The notes beneath the pieces were generated by a model that saw only the letters and a list, made by a program, of their open reading frames with translations, was not told the origin of the DNA and searched no databases. Positions 29,314-40,260 of a DNA stretch of 64,000 nt are shown here, one piece after another. A program made the translations under genes and the position numbers. Source of the stretch: Magnaporthiopsis rhizophila. Its lineage: Eukaryota; Ascomycota; Sordariomycetes; Magnaporthales; Magnaporthaceae. The stretch lies in NCBI GenBank assembly GCA_003049465.1, contig PYSS01000004.1:500722-564721 (forward strand), given 5' to 3'. Positions within the stretch are counted from its first letter, which is position 1. Every line of letters starts with the position of its first letter.

Positions 29314-32300
29314 TTCTGATTGTAGGAGCCTGAGTGTCAGGAATACAACGGTCTTTGCTATTTCTCATGTTGAGGTGGGGGAAGTAGGCAAAGGATGGTA
29401 GGGTTGAGGCTCACTGGATATGGCTTTTGCAGGACGGGGCGTGTTATTGTGATCGAGGTGTAGCTTGAGGGCGCGCTGTTAGATGAGTCCAACCTTGCTT
29501 GCTCTTGATACGAGCCCGACAAGAACTGCAAGAGAGAGAAGGGCATACCGACAAGAGGCGGATTGCTTCAATATGTGGTCAAGTTACTCGGCAGCTCGAG
29601 GAAAGACGGATGTTCTGGAGGATGACGATTCTTCAACCGTCGAGACTGCCAGGACATGGCTGGGGGCCGGCTTCTTATAGACAGCCCGCGTCGAGGAACT
29701 CGGGCGCAGAGGGGCCTGGGAGACGGCCCTCTCAGGGATTCCGAGGGGAATACGCCCAGCTCTTGCGGAGATGGCATCATCACCGTCATCGCCCGGGGCG
29801 TCTCGGCTAGAGTTTCCAAAGTCAGGGCTGGTGGGGTGGATGGAGGCGAAGAAACAAGAGACAGAAAAAGAGGTGGACGGTGGGAATGACGGGGCATCGC
29901 GCAATCTCGTTTCCCCGAGGCAGCTCGCCGCTCGCTCGCCTAGACCAACAGTCGGCCGGCCAGTCAGATCACAGGGGTACCGAGGGTACAAAGGCAAGGG
30001 AAAAGATCGGCGTACCTCGTCCCGACAGAAGGGGCAAGATGGGTACGCGAAGCCTACGCCCCCTTTATGTCGTGTAAGCGTGTAGGAAGCCTTTCTCTTT
30101 TTTCTTTTGATACTGCGCTCCGTGACTAACCACGGCCGTCGAGACCCGGCAGATCCAACGCTGTTCACGTGGTGGTATGCCGGGTCCGATTATGTACTCG
30201 AGCCCTCCATGGGAGCACAAGCGGAAGGGATGAGGGCCAGACGTCGGCTCAGGCGGCGAATCGGATCAGCCATCCATCCCCTTTTCTCGCTCGAGTCCGG
30301 CTAGAGGCCCCTCTCCGCCCCTTTGGTGCCCAACAAGCGGTGACTGGTCTGGCGACACCAGATTATGAGCTGAGCATACATACGGCCGGATGATAGCATG
30401 GTGCGCAACTTGGGAAGATGTAGTTTTCACGTCAGGAGGCAGGACGTGGCGCGCCGTGTCTGTGGGCTGATGTTAGAGTGATGCTCGATGCCAGAGATCA
30501 GCAAGGAGGGGGAGCACGACCGCGTAGGATCAAGGCAAAATAGAAATAGGGCCGGCCGGGCATTTAGCCCAGAAAAAGGGGACATGTGCCGAAGCAAGTA
30601 GGGACAAAGGGAAGAGGAGTCACGACGATACGCTCAAGGCAGGGCCATGGAGGAGTGGGCCGGGCAACGACCGCTGCGCCGCTGCTTGGTCTCCCCTCCT
30701 TTTCCTTTGTTTTTCTCGCATCTCCGGCTGGCGATGAGGGCTGCTACCGGTACGCCCGAGGTACGGGCGATAATGTAAGCTCCTGGCGTGGTGTCTCAGA
30801 TTCGACGGAGCCATTGGTCATGCCGTCCGCCGTTGCGGGTCCGAAGTGAGAAAAACTCAAAGCTCAACTGTGACGGTGCAGCTCGTCTTCCGACCCCGTC
30901 CAATAGCCAGGCGTCTTCGAATCGCACAAAGCGTGAAGCTCGACCGCAATGGCCAGTCGACTGCCGGCCGGAGGCGGGGTTCGCCAGCAGGAGAGCGGCG
31001 AAGAAGAGGGGACCGGGTCAGGGGAGGGAGAGCAAATAATGATGTAAAGGCGCCGAGAGACAGACGCCTCCGGGAAGTGCACTTCGTGGGCACCCGTGTC
31101 CCGGCACGGACGACGTCCCGATGCAAGTCGAGCCTGACAAGGCGTCCGAGACAAGTGCGTCCAATTTGAAAGAGACACAACAAGGGATTGCTCGCCAATC
31201 CAGCGCAGCGGCCCGTCTGACGCTTGTGACGTCGGCTGGCAGCCTGGGGGCACGTTCGTTTGGGCGTCCCCCAGGAGCAATTTATCTAAGCCGGGCGCGT
31301 TGAGGGACGGGGCAAAGCATCATGTGACGGACCAGGAGGCGAAGAAATCAGTCGCTCGAGTACGAGGGGGGCAACGAAGACGATGCAGCAAAGAAGGGAC
31401 CAAGCCAAGCCCAGCCGATCCATAGTCCCTGACGTTGCGCGCGCGCACACATGAATGAGGCATGGCCCTGCTTCCGGGAGAGCACACGCACATGCGCAAC
31501 ATGTGACGGAATCGAGGCAGAACGAGGCCAGGCAAGGGGACCGCGGGGAAACGGAGAGACACGATCAAGCACGTGGTCGCCTTGGATCACGAAAAGGCCC
31601 GTCCCTCTGGATGGGCGAAGCACAGCTAAAACGGGCACCGCCGCCCGGTTTGGGGTTGATTGAGGCCAGTGCATACATCCACGGGGAAGGAGGTAACTTC
31701 TTCCAGCCGTCGGTGAACAGCGAAGCGCCCAAGTCGTACCGCGGCCAGCCAGACGGGGATCTCCGGGGGCCCATTCGCCGGCCCGCGTCGGTTGTGCGCG
31801 AGACTCTGGGAAGCAGCGAAGAGTCGAGCATGGAGGCCAGGACGGTGAAGGAGGTGGTGGACGCATTGGGATGTACGAAAGCCACTACGTCGTGGTGGAG
31901 AGCGGAATCGGAGTCAAAGATCCGGCTTATCTCTGCACCGAGACCAGTAAAGATCTGGCCGGGTGACGCGGTATTTCCAGAAATGTTCGTCTGGCACTCA
32001 ATATGACCGGCCGTCGCAAGGGAATTCGATATAACAGCCGGTTGATTTTATGGTGCGGAAAAGTGTAAGGAGAAAAAAAAGGCGTTCAATTGGATCGAGT
32101 CGTCTCTGGGGTTTTTTTTTTTTTTTTGAAGGGAAATCAGAGCCAGATGCCCCACAGTTTCCACTTGTACACGTGACACAAGCAACCGACCTCCATCTTT
32201 TCCGCATGCGCAAATTTTTCTTTCCTCACCGGCCTTCGCCGTTCCTCACCCAGCACAACCTTCTTTCAACCATCGTGATTCCCTATCTCTCCTATTTCTC

Positions 32301-33603
32301 TCAATAGCCCTGCGTCAAGCATGGGTTCCACCATGCAGCGACACTTGGGGACGATAAACAAGCAAAAAGCCGGGAACTTCGGGATGCGAACTTGCGCCGA
32401 GAGACCATTGAAGAAGAAAGAAAAAACGGTCGAATACGAGTTCCCCTGGCGAAGTAGGACGACCGCAGCGGAGAAGAGACAACACACCCGCGGGACAATT
32501 GGGCCGCCACGGCGGAACCGTTCGATTCCCTCTGGATGCCGTACTCTCCCGCGAGTGACCGACAGCACCGGCCGTGGCCGCCCTTGGCTCGGACTCTGCA
32601 GAGCAAGGGCAGCTCCGGCTGCACACTGCATCCTCGTCGTGTTGGCGTTGTCTGTCTTTGTGCTCACCTATGTCGTGGCATCAGCTGCCCTGGCAGCTGA
32701 TCTCTTTTTTTCGGTTCCCTCTCCTTTCAGCTCCCGTCTCCTTATCTCTTGCCCTCTGGCCCTCGGGGCGTGGATACTCAAGCTCAAACCCACAAATTTG
32801 CCTACCTCTGTGCCACCTCCATGCGCAAGAAGGTCAACTTATTATCATCGTTCGTGTGGAAGAAAAACACCAGGGCCTAGACAGCCCGTCCTATCCACCC
32901 TGCTGGCGTAGAACAAGTGCGGCAGCAGGACTAAAACGGACAGACATTTGAGCCATTAGAACAATGGAATTGTATTGCATATTGTTGGGTTAGCCACAGT
33001 GTGCGCGTGTGGTCCCTGTACATCGGGGGCAGGTTACGGAAGGTCATACCTATTTCTTCCCTCTCCCTTGGGCAATGAATCTTTACCCCATGCACAAATA
33101 CAAAGAACCCCTTCCCCGATCGAAACGATCATTGTTCATCACCTTCGGAGATCTCCGAGCCTCCAGGGGTGCCGAATCCTTCCAACATAAGCTGTTGGTA
33201 AGAGTTTCTCCTGTTTGCTCCTATGAAGTTCGGGCACGGAGATCTCTCAGAAGTGAACACGGAGCCTTTCGGTGCTGATCCTTAACCTTGTATTTACACG
33301 CAGGTGATAGGAAGGGTTGGCACCTGAGGGCGTGCCAGGAGACAGGTATATATGCAAATCTATTGCCAAAGGTCTTGCTCCTCCTAGCCAAATCACGTGA
33401 CTTGTCCCCGATTGCATACACTGGCACGATGCCGGATTATCATTCCGATATACACGGTAAATGTCATTATGGCATATATATACACAATTACATGGAAGCG
33501 ATGATATCATAGATGAAAACATGAAAGCATGCAATTCCGGCGCCCCGTTAAACGCTTTGAACCCGCAAAATTCACATCATCACCCAGCAGCCCCTCCCCC
33601 CGC
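29314..33603. other. Long gene-poor intergenic region
   Basis: 4.3 kb without a gene I can support. The first few hundred bases should hold the promoter and leader of the microprotein candidate. Open frames of up to 194 codons (29584-30168, minus) and 183 codons (31455-32006, plus) are Arg/Ser/Pro-rich, overlap other open frames on both strands, and lack domain character. A T tract lies at 32112-32127. At 33145-33158 there is a perfect TCGG-N6-CCGA palindrome, and its core CGGAGATCTC recurs at about 33238. Confidence 0.5.
33145..33158. promoter_or_regulatory. TCGG-N6-CCGA palindrome (Ppr1/UaY-type zinc-cluster site)
   Basis: TCGGAGATCTCCGA is a perfect 14-nt palindrome. It matches the spacing known for the zinc-cluster regulators Ppr1 (yeast) and UaY (Aspergillus). 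It sits downstream of the 33.6-36.4 kb gene rather than in an obvious promoter, so it may be chance. Confidence 0.25.
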
Positions 33604-36439
33604 TCAGGGATCGAGTAGGTGCTGGATATTGTTAAAGGAAAGAATAAACTTGGCCATGAGGCGCCCCGAGTAAATGTTGGACACGTCCATGGGGTACGGA
33701 TGGCTGGCGCCGCTGTTGTCGAGCTCGGAGCCCAGCCCGCTCAAAAAGTCTAGCTCGCTTGCTGTTGCGAAGAAAAAACCATGCACGTTAGCGACAGCAA
33801 AGAGTACATAACGAAAGAGGGGGAAAAAAAAAGACTCACCACTGTCATAATCATTCATCATATCCCTCAACGCCCGCACCATCTCCATGGCCGCCGGGTC
33901 CAGGTTCTGCTCGTCGAGGAGCGAGGCGTCGACGAGCGGGTTGAAGGGCTTCGTCGACGCGTCCGTCGAGTGCGTCTGGTAAATTTGATGGAACTGATAC
34001 GCGAACTGCCTGAACGGCATGTGCTCGATCTCGCGATTCATCGCAATCATGTGGCTGCGCTTGAACGCCTCCGAGGGCAGGTGCTCGCGGTCCTTGTCAA
34101 TCTGGTTCTGGGCGCAGCCAAAGACGTCGATGGTGATCTCGAGGTCCTCCATGAATAGCGTTAGGATCAGGAAAGCCGCCATGCAAGGAGCCCACTCCTT
34201 GCGCATTTTGGGTTTGAGGAGCTTGGCGAACAGGTTGAAGAGCTCCGACATCTCCTGCTTGTGGACCTCATCGAGGACGGCCTTGAACTGCCGGTTCAGG
34301 AGCCGTGTCGTCTGCGACTCGTGGTTCCGCGACGCGAGCCGCATGCGCATCAGCTGGCTCAGCCCCTTGGGCGTGATGGTCAGGTGCCGGGAGAGGATGT
34401 AATGGTTGGTGTATACCCTCAGGGCCTTTTCCACAATCTCCGACTAGAAGAGAGGGTTGTCATTTAGTTAGCTCCGCACGAATAAGTAGCAGTAAGTCAT
34501 CCCGAGATTATAGTATAAAGGGAGACGACGAGCTTGACTCACCTTGGTGCGCGTGGCGTATCTACAAACAATGCGGAGCACATCGCGGGGCAGGTACGTC
34601 GACCGGATCTCGGCCGTCATCTCGTCGGCGAAGCGCGGGTCGCGAATGAGATTGCCGACAAAGTCCTTGGCGCGTTTCTGCAGGTCGGCCCGCTGCGCGC
34701 CGCCGTCTCCGGCCATGTCGAGCCCGAGGGGCACCGCGACGCCGCAGCTGAGCGACACGGTGCCGTTGGCCTCCTGCGTCTGCTGGTAGTGCGACAGGAT
34801 GTCGGGCGTGTTGGGCGTGAAGGCCTTGGCGTTGATGGTCAGGAACGTCGTGAACCTCTTTCCCGCCGTCAGCTCGACCACGCACAGCTGCTCGGCCCCC
34901 TCCCACCGGAATTCCCGCACGTTTTCGGCGACAAAGGCGGCCATCTTCTCCTTGACAAAGTGCTCGCGCATCATGTACGGAAACAGGACGGTCGTGAAGT
35001 CTGTGAACTGCCAGCAGATGATCTGGGGCAGCGTGATCTTGGCGCAGCTCTTGCAGGGCCGCGTCGCCTCGCACTTGACCTTGCGCGCGTGGCAGCTGAA
35101 GCAGGCGCCAATTCTCCGCACCTTGAGCGCGCTCTCCTTGGTCGCGTTGGCCAGCGGTCCCTTGCGGCCACGCTGCGTCATGCGGTCGTACCCCTCGAAC
35201 ATGTTCCCCTTGCCGCCCGACGCCGCGGCCGACTCGGACGAGATGGTGATGAACTTTAACGCCACCTCGCCGCTCCCCGAGACGGCACCGCTGGGGCTGC
35301 TACTGCTGTTGCTGCTTATGCTGCTTATGCTGCTCGCTATGCTGCCGGTCGAATCCGCGGGCGACCTGCGCTTCTCGACCCGGGCGTTCTTCACCTTGCG
35401 GATGGCGGCGTCGCCCGTCAACTTGGCTTCAGATTCCTGTTTTGCCAGAGGCGAGACGGGGCTCGCCGAGGAGCAGGCGGCGGGGCTCGACGTGGACGCC
35501 GGCGTCACGGGCGTGCGTGCCGACTGGGGCCCGAACTCCTCCATTTGGAATATGAGATTGCTGGTGCTGTTGGCGGTGTGCATGACCGCTGATGGGTTCC
35601 AGGGCGCCGCGTTAGCGTCGGACTGCTGCCGCATCGTCATGGGAATGTCGAGTGAGACGGGGGCGTGGGGGTTCATGGCCACGGGCGGCACGATACCGGT
35701 GGCGGGCAGGGTCTGCGGCGATAATCCTGCATTCCATGCGCTGTGCATGAATGGTGTCATATCCAGGTCTGCCTCTTGTAAGCTTCCGATCCGGTCATCA
35801 GTTGCGTGGGTGGGTGGGTGTATCAAAAGTCCCATTAAACTCACCTTGGATATCGTGGTCTCCCAGCACAAACTGGTCTGACCTAAATGGGCGGCCCTGG
35901 TAGAGGCTCTCCCCGACCGTCACGCCGGTCATCTGGCCATCAGCCGGCCCCGCCGTCGCCGGGAATGTGACCATATGGTCGGCAAACGCGAGCTGCTCCA
36001 AAAGCGATTGATGGTGGTCGTCGGAAAAGGTGGCGCTCTGGTCGCCGCCAAACGCAGACGAGAGCGACGCGGAGTGCTGCCTCTGCTGCTGCTGGTGGCC
36101 ATGGCTGCCGGCGAAGGAGCCCTGATCGGCGACGGCCGAGAAGCCGCTCATAGCGGCGAAGCCATGCGAAGATGACGAGTCGGTGTCGAGGAACAGAGGC
36201 GAGGGCGCGGGCGGCGACGGCTGGATGCCGTGGCTGCCGGCGCGGTGGATGATGCCATACGAGCGTAGGCTGCCCGTGTCTGGGCTCGGGAAGAAGTCGA
36301 CTGAGCCGCTGCTGGACGGGGCCAAGCCGTCGGGGGAGATGAAGGCCCACGACTCGTCGTCGGCGGGTATGTACTCGCCACCCTGGAAGGCGTCCAGCGC
36401 CGCAATTGGGGGAGTGCCGGACGATGCGACTGACGCCAT
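33604..36439 (-). CDS. Zinc-cluster transcriptional regulator with mid-protein CxxC motif
   Basis: Four exons: 35845-36439, 34543-35774, 33840-34443, 33604-33761; 862 residues, all joins in frame with GTGAGT donors. The first 420 residues are Ser/Pro/Gln/His-rich and disordered, likely activation sequence. The zinc motif sits at 423-452 (GACFSCHARKVKCEATRPCK, then SCAK...C), with cysteines at 423, 426, 433, 439, 442 and 452. The last gap is 9 instead of the usual 6 residues. The C-terminal half is conserved-looking and helical (FTDFTTVLFPYMMREHFVKE, IVEKALRVYTNHYILSRHLT, MAAFLILTLFMEDLEITIDV). A zinc cluster in mid-protein is seen in a minority of fungal regulators. It presumably acts in the nucleus; targets are unknown. 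No neighbour suggests a pathway. Confidence 0.8.
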
Positions 36440-39046
36440 CGTATATGATATAGAGGGGTATTGTGATGGAAAGTAGAGAAGCTTGTTGTCGTCGTCGTTC
36501 GAGGTGCCAAGGATCGCGGATGGAGCCGAGCGTCGGGAATATTATGCAGGGCCTTGTGGGGAAGTGCACTTCTCCTTAAATACACACAGCCTGTTCCACA
36601 GACGGGGGGCGGAGCCGCTCGGGTTCGAACTCCAAGGTCGTCTTCTGGAGAATGCGTCCTTTGTTCGGGAACGGGCGTCGAGGGGGAGGGCGAGGGCCGA
36701 GAGAGACCAGGAGGACGAGAACGTCAGCAGCCTCGTTTTCGTCGGCTGTGTCGCCGCGCGCGGGGTGGGACGGCTATGTCCTGCTGCGTTGGCGTGTGAG
36801 AGCGGCCGGCCACAGCGCGCGCGTCGCAGTCGAGCAACCGGAAGCACCGCTTGCGCAGTACGAACGAAAGGAAGGGGGAAAAGCCGTCAAGTCAATGATA
36901 GGAGGAGGCTTCACAAAAGGAAACAAGTCATCCTGCGAGCGGGGTTCAGGAGGCACAATGTCGGCTTGTGATGCCCGAGGTTTTATCCTGTCATTTTTTT
37001 TGGTCTGTGTTTCCCGGGAACCGAATGAAAGAACGACGGGCGGTTGCAAGTCGGGCTGCGAGTGATGGACGAGAAAGACCCGAAATTCTCACCCAGCAGA
37101 AGACAGGCAGCCCGCCCCGCCTTGCAACCTGCAACGCTGATGGGCAGGCAGGCGTTGGACATTAATACGGAGGCACAGGCACAGGCACAGGCACTGCATA
37201 ACTGGAGAAGTGGTAGTGCGTCTGGGGGAGCATCCGGTTGACGTTTTTTTGTGGCGGGCAGGGGGGCATCGCCACAAGATTCAGCCCGTCGGTCGCTCAA
37301 TGTGGTATGGCCGGATGTCGCGCTAGTCCCGAAAGGAATACCGACGCTCAATCTGAGCCGGCGCTGCCATTTGCTCAGAGCGCGAATGCCACCGAACAGT
37401 CAAGCCAGCGACCGAAAGACGAGAGGGAAAAAACGGCAGAGGGTTTCCCTATCTGGAGACAAATCGGTCCGGCGATCGTGCCGTTTGGACAGATTGCTCC
37501 ATTAGTGTATAATCCAGACTGCAGGACTTGCTTTCCTTTTTTTGCTTCCCTTCCCATCAATCGTTTGCTGGTACCCAAGCAAGCAACCTTAGTCAGTTCG
37601 CCAAGATCGCACAGATCACGCGTTTCTGGGCCCAGAAGCCCAAGGCCCGTTGGTGGAAACGGCAGCGGCAAGGACGTCCAACCGCGCGACGCCAGTCAGC
37701 CCTTGCGTGACGATCGTAGCGCCCATGGCTGGTTTAACACGGCGGGGAGCACAAAGAAAGAATAAAAAGGCACGAAACAAGCGGGCAGCCCAGCAGCCCA
37801 GCACGACCGACTGACCGTTACGCCAGCCCCAGCGCGGGACGAAGCGCTGCACGCCGTCTTGCGTGCTGCGGGAATGACAATGACAGCGCGGCGCGTGGGC
37901 CTGGCCCTGAGCCCTGGCCTTCCCCGAGCAACAATGACGAAAAAAAAAAAAAAAAAAATTGTTGTCACAAAGGCATTGTGAAAGGGTTTTGCGTCACTCA
38001 TTTTTTTTTTTTTTTTTTTTTTCCCACTGGGGCGTAACCAGCCTTAGCTTCCTGTCCAGCCATCAGCCAATACAGGCACAGGCGACCTGCCTCATCGACG
38101 CTGTGGAATCCACACACGTATTCCGTCCCCATGGCCTCACTCAAGCTCCGAATGGAGAGAAAGAACAGACGAAACACCATGGTGGCTACATGCGAATACG
38201 CAAATATGTACTAAAAGTGAGTAGTATCACAAAACAAACGCGGGGCTAGTTGTCATTTCTCCCTTCTCCTCTGTTGTAACACTTCGCCCTGCTGCGCCGC
38301 CTCACCACTCCTCGTTACTGGTCATACACCTAGCACAACGTCTATCGCTAGTGCATGTCGCCCCCTGCCCCTGTCGTGTGGCCTGCTCTGGTCCAACACA
38401 CAAAACGGGATGTAATCTATGTCAGCTGTTGGGTTCTGTGAAACCTCCCCATAAGGACCTAGGTACCACTAAAGGTGGGAACGTTTTACCCGCGTGGTCC
38501 AAAAATCTGTCTTGTCCACGGATTCGCAAACTGCGTAACCAGCGCCTTTCCATACACGACACAAAGACGCTTTGCAGCCCAAGATATAGAAACGCAAAGA
38601 AAAAAAGCCCGAATATTGGGTTATGTCGGTTTTAGCTGAGGGAGGCGACCGGCCCAGAAAGAAAAAGAAATCAAAGGATGAAAAAAAGCCTCCCATCCAT
38701 TGTGCGTAGGTCGGCGCAAGTCCACCAACTCCACGCAAGGATGCTAATAGCGAGCATTGCGCGAGAGCAAAAGAGAGGATAGGAACTTGGACGATTAAGA
38801 ACTCGGAGTCGGAGAGGGACGTGCGTGAGGGAGAGAGAAGGAAAAAAAAAAAAAAAGCTCAGGCAAGGGAAATAGCAAATACCCGACGTACAAGTGGTTA
38901 GTTCCACAACCCTCACTCCCCAATCTGTCGTAAGACAACAAGTTTAGTATTCCCCGTAGTGCGCGCCGCCGCCAAAGGCAACCAACAAGTCCGTTTCCCC
39001 ACTCGCTTCTTGGTGACGAGAATTTGCCGAAGATGTCCGAGAAGAA

Positions 39047-39086
<40 letters not shown>

Positions 39087-39558
39087 TCCTTCCCTTCTAT
39101 CTGTTCCTTCTCGGTAGTGCCGCGTTTGCCGGAGATCGTACCGGAGGGAGGGATGTGCGTAGCTGTCGTCGTCAAGATGCGACTGGCGAGCGTGCGCCTC
39201 TGAACGTAGCGAACAGCTACAAACGTATGTTTTGTGACAAAGTGGGAGGAAGAGGGAAGCCTATGTGTGGCTGCTCCAATGTCCCTCTCTTCAGCCCTTC
39301 GTCAATGGGGCCTTCCTGGTCCATCACAGGGACCTGTCTGCTCTGCCCTCGTAGACATGAGAGTAACCGTATGGTTTTTCATAAAATCCGGGCGGGGGAA
39401 CCGGGGCCAAGGATTGACGATAAACTCCTGGGCTGCGGTTGGCAAAAAAGGAAAAGTAAAAAAAAAGTAAAAAGTAGGCCGATCGACAAAAACATTAGAT
39501 GTAAAACTTCTGCACACGCAGATCTGCGCATGACTTGGGGCACAGAAGGCACAGCGAC
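36440..39558. other. Intergenic region
   Basis: Promoter and leader of the zinc-cluster regulator, then 3' flank of the 233-residue gene. Homopolymers: A at about 37940-37957, T at about 38001-38022, A at 39048-39084 (37 nt). No frame with family resemblance. Confidence 0.5.
39048..39084. repeat. Poly-A tract, 37 nt
   Basis: Uninterrupted run of 37 A. No coding or mobile-element sequence recognised on either side. Confidence 0.95.
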
Positions 39559-40260
39559 TCAGCTTCGGAACCGCGCAGCAGCGGCGGCGGCCCTCTCCTG
39601 AATCTGCTTCTCTGTGGAAACGTATAGTTTGTCCAGGTAGTCCATGGCTGGGGCGTCCTTGAGGATCTTTGCCACCTGGATGCCGGCCGAGATCAGCTGA
39701 AGGATGTTGCGATCGTCCTTGAGTGGTCTCGACTGGTGCTTGGCCGCGTGCCTCATCTCGAGCGAGTTCTCGAGTATGGTGACAAACTGCTTGATCTGCC
39801 CGTTGTATAGGACGCGGGCCGGAATCCGCCGCTTGGTCGCAAGCCGCTTGAGCAGATATACCCACTCGGTCCACTCACGATCCTGCGGCCGCTCCACTGG
39901 CCGCATGTCCTGCGTGAGCGGAATCGGGAACTGATACTTGGCCACGAAATCGTACGCGCATTGCGACAGTCGATCGTTGACCTGTGTCAGGACGCTGTCC
40001 TGCTCCTGCACCAGCAAGTTGGTTGGCAGGTGTGGCAACTCGCGCTCCTGCATCGCCACGTACTCGGGCGGCGGGCGTTGTAGGAACTGGTGGGGTCCGT
40101 CAAATTCGTCGCGGTTCGAAGGCCGCCGTTGTGGCCTGCCGCCGCCTGCTCCTCCGTTACCGCCCTTGGCATTGTTGTGTTTGCCATTGCCACCCTTGCC
40201 CGGAGGGGTCGTTCCGGCGCTGTTTTCAAGCGAGTAGTCGGACAAGTTTGGCGAGGCCAT
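39559..40260 (-). CDS. Hypothetical protein with a folded C-terminal domain
   Basis: Single open frame of 233 codons from ATG at 40260. Residues 1-55 are Gly/Asn/Lys-rich low complexity (GKGGNGKHNNAKGGNGGAGG). From about residue 60 the sequence looks like a real compact domain: LPHLPTNLLVQEQDSVLTQV, LSQCAYDFVAKYQFPIPLT, REWTEWVYLLKRLATKRRIP, LQLISAGIQVAKILKDAPAM and DYLDKLYVSTEKQIQERA. It is Lys/Arg- and Gln-rich with regular helices. The last residues are an Ala run and RFRS. I do not recognise the family, although the domain does not look random and probably has fungal homologues. No signal peptide or membrane segment. The leader upstream (40261-40690) has an open frame overlapping the ATG, so an additional 5' exon cannot be excluded. 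Confidence 0.7.
   Translation of the reverse strand: MASPNLSDYSLENSAGTTPPGKGGNGKHNNAKGGNGGAGGGRPQRRPSNRDEFDGPHQFLQRPPPEYVAMQERELPHLPTNLLVQEQDSVLTQVNDRLSQCAYDFVAKYQFPIPLTQDMRPVERPQDREWTEWVYLLKRLATKRRIPARVLYNGQIKQFVTILENSLEMRHAAKHQSRPLKDDRNILQLISAGIQVAKILKDAPAMDYLDKLYVSTEKQIQERAAAAAARFRS

Noticed and set aside
29584..30168. 194-codon minus-strand frame
   Set aside because: Overlapped by several plus-strand frames; Ser/Pro/Arg-rich without hydrophobic periodicity or motifs.
31348..32006. Overlapping 172- and 183-codon frames on opposite strands
   Set aside because: Neither has recognisable domains or splice context; typical of GC-rich non-coding DNA.
36618..36640. GGGTTCGAACTCC resembling a tRNA T-loop
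   Set aside because: Only four of five stem pairs form and there is no cloverleaf upstream; it is in the leader of the zinc-cluster regulator.
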